Assembly: GCA_900322135.1 (NCBI GenBank)
Contig: ONYP01000022.1
Coordinates: forward strand, 1-34,552
Length of the DNA: 34,552 nt
Reading direction: 5' to 3'
Origin: an uncultured Prevotellaceae bacterium
GTDB taxonomy: Bacteria; Bacteroidota; Bacteroidia; Bacteroidales; Muribaculaceae
Under the pieces are notes generated by a model that was given only the letters and a program-made list of their open reading frames with translations, had not been told where the DNA came from and made no database searches. Both the position numbers and the translations under genes were made by a program. Of this stretch, positions 31,366 through 34,552 are shown one piece after another (position 1 is the first letter of the stretch; each line of letters starts with the position of its first letter).

Positions 31366-32457
31366 ATGAGCAACATCGACACCGCCGGCATCCTGGCGAA
31401 ATTTGAGATATCGGGCACGGTCAGGGAGGTCAAGCCACTGGGCAACGGCCTCATCAACGACACTTACCGTGTCGTCACCGAGCCTGACGACGCCCCTGAC
31501 TATGTCTTGCAGCGCATCAACAACGCCATCTTCCAGGACGTGGACCTGCTGCAACACAACATCGAGGTGGTCACCGCCCACATCCGCCATAAACTCGAGG
31601 CCGCCGGCACGCCCGACATCGGCCGCCGCGTGCTGCAGTTCGTCAAGGCCCGCAGCGGCAAGACCTACTACCGCGACGAGGCCGGCCGCTACTGGCGCGT
31701 GATGGTCTTCATCCCGGACTCCGTCACTCACGAGGCGGTCACGCCCGAGAGCGCATATGACTGCGGCAAGGCCTTCGGCAACTTCGAGAAGATGCTGGTC
31801 GATGTGCCCGAGCCGCTGGGCGAGACGATTCCCGACTTCCACAACATGGAACTGCGCATGCGCCAACTACGAGAGGCTGTCCAGAACGATGCTGCAGGCC
31901 GTCTTGACGAGGTGCGTGACATCGTCGACGAACTGGAGCGCGATGCCGACGAGATGTGCCAGGCCGAGCGCCTCTACCGCGAGGGACGCCTGCCCAAGCG
32001 CATCTGCCACTGCGACACCAAGGTCAACAACATGCTCTTCGACCGTGATGGACAGGTGCTTTGTGTCATCGACCTCGACACCGTGATGCCGTCGTTCATT
32101 TTCTCGGACTACGGCGACTTCCTGCGCACCGCCGCCAATTTCACTGCCGAGGATGACCCTGACCTGTCGCGTGTGGGCTTCAACGAAGCCATCTTCAAGG
32201 CCTTCTCCACAGGTTATCTCGAGTCGGCCCGCGACTTCCTTACGCCCATCGAGGTGGAACTGCTGCCCTATGCAGTCGCCCTGTTCCCCTTCATGCAGTG
32301 CGTGCGCTTCCTGGCCGACTACATCAACGGCGACACCTACTACAAAATCAAATATCCAACCCACAACCTCGACCGCACCCGCAACCAACTAACCCTCTAC
32401 CGCACCGTCCGCCAACACAACGACACAATGTCCACCTTCATCCACACCCTGCTCTAA
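31366..32457 (+). CDS. NahK-like N-acetylhexosamine 1-kinase (aminoglycoside phosphotransferase fold)
   Basis: 363 residues, cytosolic, no signal. It has the small N-lobe (EVKPLGNGLINDTYRV, a nucleotide loop at about 21-36) and the catalytic centre ICHCDTKVNNMLFD (His215, Asp217, Asn222) with VIDLDTVMPS (Asp236 for Mg). These match the phosphotransferase family containing N-acetylhexosamine 1-kinase of bifidobacteria, and the length agrees. Together with the GH109 enzyme just upstream, a role in phosphorylating GalNAc (and perhaps GlcNAc) at C1 for salvage is the best inference; homoserine or choline kinases of the same fold are less likely. It probably shares the GH109 promoter, although 94 bases of repeats separate the genes. 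Confidence 0.82.
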   Translation: MSNIDTAGILAKFEISGTVREVKPLGNGLINDTYRVVTEPDDAPDYVLQRINNAIFQDVDLLQHNIEVVTAHIRHKLEAAGTPDIGRRVLQFVKARSGKTYYRDEAGRYWRVMVFIPDSVTHEAVTPESAYDCGKAFGNFEKMLVDVPEPLGETIPDFHNMELRMRQLREAVQNDAAGRLDEVRDIVDELERDADEMCQAERLYREGRLPKRICHCDTKVNNMLFDRDGQVLCVIDLDTVMPSFIFSDYGDFLRTAANFTAEDDPDLSRVGFNEAIFKAFSTGYLESARDFLTPIEVELLPYAVALFPFMQCVRFLADYINGDTYYKIKYPTHNLDRTRNQLTLYRTVRQHNDTMSTFIHTLL

Positions 32458-32463
32458 CCTTAT

Positions 32464-32537
32464 CAAAAAAAGACAACTCAAACAACTGTTACAACTTTTT
32501 GATTATCAAAGTTGTCCAAGTTGTTTGAGTTGTCTTT
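32464..32537. terminator. Long bidirectional hairpin between convergent genes
   Basis: A 19-base-pair perfect outer stem (32469-32487 with 32519-32537) encloses an 8-base-pair inner stem (32491-32498 with 32508-32515). An A-run at 32465-32471 gives a U-run for minus-strand transcripts, so it best terminates the nitroreductase operon, and probably the kinase gene from the other side. Confidence 0.85.
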
Positions 32538-32560
32538 AATACTAAGTGCGCGGATTCCTC

Positions 32561-32587
32561 TTTAACCTCTAACCTTTAACCTTTAAA
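32561..32587 (-). repeat. GGTTAAA-type tandem repeat, minus orientation
   Basis: Read on the minus strand, about three to four imperfect GGTTAAA units follow the nitroreductase stop. It is the same motif and the same position (just 3' of a gene) as at hpt, 6854-6881. Confidence 0.8.
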
Positions 32588-32605
32588 CTACGAGCGGAGC
32601 GAGCA

Positions 32606-33298
32606 TCATGCCCACTGGAAGTTGTCGGTGCCAGCACCGAGTTCAAAGTGGTACTTGGCGATGCCCAGGTCTATCTGGGTGTAGCCGACGAGCGAGAAGT
32701 GGCGCTTGGCGAGGACGCGGGGCAGTTGCCCAGCCTCGGCGGGCAGCAACTCGAAGGAGAATTTCTGCTGGTTGATGGCGGTGGGGGCCAGCAGGGCGGC
32801 CTCTACGCCGCGGCGGAACCACTCGGGGGAATCGTCGCTGATGTTGCTCACCTGGTCGATGCGCTTGATTTTGTGCGCCACGCCCTGAGTCTCGCCATAG
32901 CCGATGGAGATGTAGGCCTTGATGACCTCGCCCTCGTTGAGGACATAGGTGCCCGGTATCTTGGTATAACTCAGTCCCACCCAGCAGGTGTTCATCCCGA
33001 GCATCTGAGCATAGAGCACCAACTGCTCACCATAGTAGCCGATGCGCTCGTCCAGGTCGTCGGCCTTCTCGCCAATCAGGACCAGGTAGTCGGTCACATT
33101 GCGGAACTTGCCGTAGCGCGCGAACGGACCCAGGAATGCCTTGGGCTCGTTGCGTATCAACTGGATGTGCAGCCGTCCCTCGCTGTTGACCTGGTCAATC
33201 TTTTCCTGGAGGGCATTGGCGTCGCTATCGGTCAGCGGCTGCTTCTTGTAATTCCTCACGCTGTGGCGGGCTTGAATCGCTTCTAAGAGTGTCATCAT
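32606..33298 (-). CDS. Nitroreductase family protein
   Basis: 230 residues. MTLLEAIQARHSVRNYKKQPLTD is the typical N-terminus whose Arg and Ser contact FMN. GYYGEQLVLYAQMLGMNTCWVGLSY is the central helix-strand region, and APTAINQQKFSFELL is the second-repeat motif. The layout resembles the TM1586-type putative nitroreductases rather than NfsA or NfsB. It is likely a cytosolic FMN-dependent NAD(P)H oxidoreductase; the substrate is unknown. The start overlaps the stop of the DUF4298-like gene (ATGA at 33295-33298), so the two are translationally coupled. It is the last gene of a four-gene minus-strand operon. Confidence 0.87.
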   Translation of the reverse strand: MMTLLEAIQARHSVRNYKKQPLTDSDANALQEKIDQVNSEGRLHIQLIRNEPKAFLGPFARYGKFRNVTDYLVLIGEKADDLDERIGYYGEQLVLYAQMLGMNTCWVGLSYTKIPGTYVLNEGEVIKAYISIGYGETQGVAHKIKRIDQVSNISDDSPEWFRRGVEAALLAPTAINQQKFSFELLPAEAGQLPRVLAKRHFSLVGYTQIDLGIAKYHFELGAGTDNFQWA

Positions 33299-33606
33299 TT
33301 TTTCTTTTTGGCTGTGACTTTCAGGAGAATGTCAAGTTCGCGGACATCGACGAGCAGGTTCCACAGGCCGTCCTCGCTGAGGACACCCCGCTTCAGGTCG
33401 GCAGGCAAGAGTCCCGCCTCATCGTCGGCAAAGTCTTGTCGCCACAAGTCGCTGCCATAGTATTCACCGAGCGCGGTGATGTCCTCCTGTGCGGCCTCCC
33501 ACTTGTCAAGGGCCACCGAGAGGCGCTTCACTGCTGCCGCGGCACGGTTCATCCGCTGTTCCATCGTGCGGATGCGTGCAATCTGTTGTTTGTTGTCTTT
33601 GTTCAT
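33295..33606 (-). CDS. Small DUF4298-like protein
   Basis: 103 residues from ATG 33606 (MNKDNKQQIARIRTMEQRMN). An upstream extension of the frame would run into the acetyltransferase gene and is unlikely. An N-terminal helix with heptad character (RIRTMEQRMNRAAAAVKRLSVALDKWEAAQ) is followed by LGEYYGSDLWRQDFADDEAGLLPADLKRGVLSEDGLWNLL and a Lys tail. It resembles the DUF4298 family of small proteins of unknown role. It is cytosolic. It sits 16 bases after the acetyltransferase gene and overlaps the nitroreductase start by 4 bases. Confidence 0.75.
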   Translation of the reverse strand: MNKDNKQQIARIRTMEQRMNRAAAAVKRLSVALDKWEAAQEDITALGEYYGSDLWRQDFADDEAGLLPADLKRGVLSEDGLWNLLVDVRELDILLKVTAKKKK

Positions 33607-33622
33607 CTTGCTGTTATTTTGA

Positions 33623-34390
33623 TTACATATTATACTTGCCGTCCTGGTAGCAGTAGCGGCAGTAGTCGAAGTTGGTGCTGCCGTCGGCATTGGTGCCGAA
33701 GTCCTCGGCGCTGGTCAGCGGCATGCCGCAACTCTGGCAGAACTGGGGCAACTGTCCCGGTTGGAAGGCCTTTTCCTTGGCGGGGAAGGTCGCTTCATAG
33801 GCCTCGAACGCCTCGGGGTCCATATCGGCGACGAAGTAGCCCTTGGGCGGGCAATAGGTCGCCTCGACGATGCCGCCCGCCTTCAGCCAGCCCGGGATGA
33901 GTTCCTGGGCAAGGAAATAAGGCACCTCGGCATCACGCGGCTCGGCATGGTAATGGATGCCGAGTTTGCTGGCAAGGCCAAAACCCGCCTGGCTGTAGAA
34001 GGCGATGTTGCCCTCCATGCACAGGAAGCCGACACCCATCTCGCGCGCCTTGGCCAGCGCATGGTTCAGCAGTTGCAGGCCATAGCCCTGCCGCTTGTAG
34101 TCGGGATGTATGCTGATGGGGCCGAAGGTCCACGACGGGCAGCGGGTGCCGTCGTCGAGGACGAGTTCCGCCCTGGAAAACATCACATGGCCGATGATGC
34201 GGCCGTCGTGCTCCATCACCAGGTCCAGTTCGGGAATGAAGTCGGGATTCTCCCTGAAGCGGTTGAGCACAAAATGCTCGGTGCATCCCGGACGATAAAT
34301 GTTCCAGAAGGCTTCGCGCGTGAGGTTCTCCACCTCACGGTAATCACTGGGTTGTTCTTGTCGGATGTTCATATCTTTGTCATCACTCAT
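33623..34390 (-). CDS. GNAT acetyltransferase with C-terminal zinc ribbon
   Basis: 255 residues from ATG 34390, chosen because it overlaps the stop of the upstream gene as ATGA; ATG 34372 (MNIRQEQPSDY) is the start of the conserved domain. Residues about 7-170 are the GNAT fold, with the acetyl-CoA loop HPDYKRQGYGLQLLNHALAKA (Q/RxxGxG/A form) and FYSQAGFGLA. About 215-255 is a small zinc ribbon: FCQSCGMPL and, 20 or so residues on, DYCRYCYQDG, giving two CxxC pairs. Both modules are common, and the fusion is seen in Bacteroidetes and Clostridia. The acceptor substrate is unknown. Second gene of the minus-strand operon. Confidence 0.87.
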   Translation of the reverse strand: MSDDKDMNIRQEQPSDYREVENLTREAFWNIYRPGCTEHFVLNRFRENPDFIPELDLVMEHDGRIIGHVMFSRAELVLDDGTRCPSWTFGPISIHPDYKRQGYGLQLLNHALAKAREMGVGFLCMEGNIAFYSQAGFGLASKLGIHYHAEPRDAEVPYFLAQELIPGWLKAGGIVEATYCPPKGYFVADMDPEAFEAYEATFPAKEKAFQPGQLPQFCQSCGMPLTSAEDFGTNADGSTNFDYCRYCYQDGKYNM

Positions 34391-34552
34391 TTGTCTTGAA
34401 AGCGCCGATATCTTGCCCACTCGGCGTTGACACCGCCGTCGTGGTCACCTATAAAGAAATCGGCCTGGCTGCCGTTCTTGAACGGTGCCCAGTTGCCGCA
34501 GATGATGCCGTCGAGGGCGACGACGGGCTGGAAGATGCCGCTGTTGTTGTGG
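34387..34552 (-). CDS. C-terminal fragment, possible winged-helix DNA-binding-domain protein
   Basis: The last 54 codons of a gene entering from the right edge, ending TGA at 34387-34389. The visible protein, HNNSGIFQPVVALDGIICGNW and on to YRRFQDK, resembles the end of the HTH_42 winged-helix family (a short beta hairpin with the form DGxxxGxW). It is too short for a firm call. It overlaps the acetyltransferase start by four bases, so it is the upstream member of that operon. Confidence 0.5.
   Translation of the reverse strand, partial: HNNSGIFQPVVALDGIICGNWAPFKNGSQADFFIGDHDGGVNAEWARYRRFQDK

Overview
The window reads as a chromosomal segment of a gut-type member of the order Bacteroidales, closest in style to Muribaculaceae or Prevotellaceae. 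The evidence is the repeated Bacteroidetes promoter form (TTG or TTTG, 19-20 bases, TAnnTTTG) in front of many genes, a short-LID adenylate kinase, GH97 and GH109 glycosidases, dockerin-like Asp/Asn-rich repeats on secreted proteins, and weak Shine-Dalgarno sequences. The family assignment within the order is an inference.

Layout. 1-872: two small secreted proteins on the minus strand, the first cut by the window edge. 1150-5994: a membrane-anchored SurA/PpiD-like chaperone, SufE, a POT-family peptide transporter and a lipoprotein. 6312-8932: hpt, adk and a YihY/BrkB-type membrane protein. 8966-9109: a truncated tRNA-Leu(UAA) fused to a 40-base palindrome. 9226-12786: the NAD(P)HX repair enzyme (minus) and a secreted CotH-kinase-like protein. 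12966-14377: tRNA-Lys and peptidase T (both minus). 14478-18572: an 83-base tandem repeat that carries a promoter, then three related DNA/RNA non-specific endonucleases, with a formylglycine-enzyme-like protein on the opposite strand between the second and third. 18569-19966: mnmE, overlapping the third nuclease by ATGA.

19948-23697 looks like accessory DNA. The last codons of mnmE (encoding FCIGK) are repeated exactly 1768 bases downstream as an 18-base direct repeat, and between the copies sits one AAA ATPase with a PD-(D/E)XK-like tail. This is the same target used by SGI1-type islands. A visibly AT-rich unknown gene and an agmatine-deiminase-like gene follow. 23698-27017 is a minus-strand pair: a GH97 glycosidase and an FAD oxidoreductase whose signal peptide is interrupted by an in-frame TAG. 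27247-29604 is murB-murA. 29745-32457 pairs a GH109 alpha-N-acetylgalactosaminidase with an NahK-like sugar kinase, a plausible GalNAc salvage unit. 32606-34552 is a compact minus-strand operon: a winged-helix-like protein (partial), an acetyltransferase with a zinc ribbon, a DUF4298-like protein and a nitroreductase, with two ATGA overlaps.

The most interesting items are the mnmE attachment-site duplication with its adjacent array of GGCGAAAT motifs, the promoter-bearing repeat family shared by the nuclease and murB loci, the tRNA-Leu/palindrome fusion, and the amber codon in the FAD oxidoreductase leader. No CRISPR array, rRNA, integrase or transposase gene was seen.
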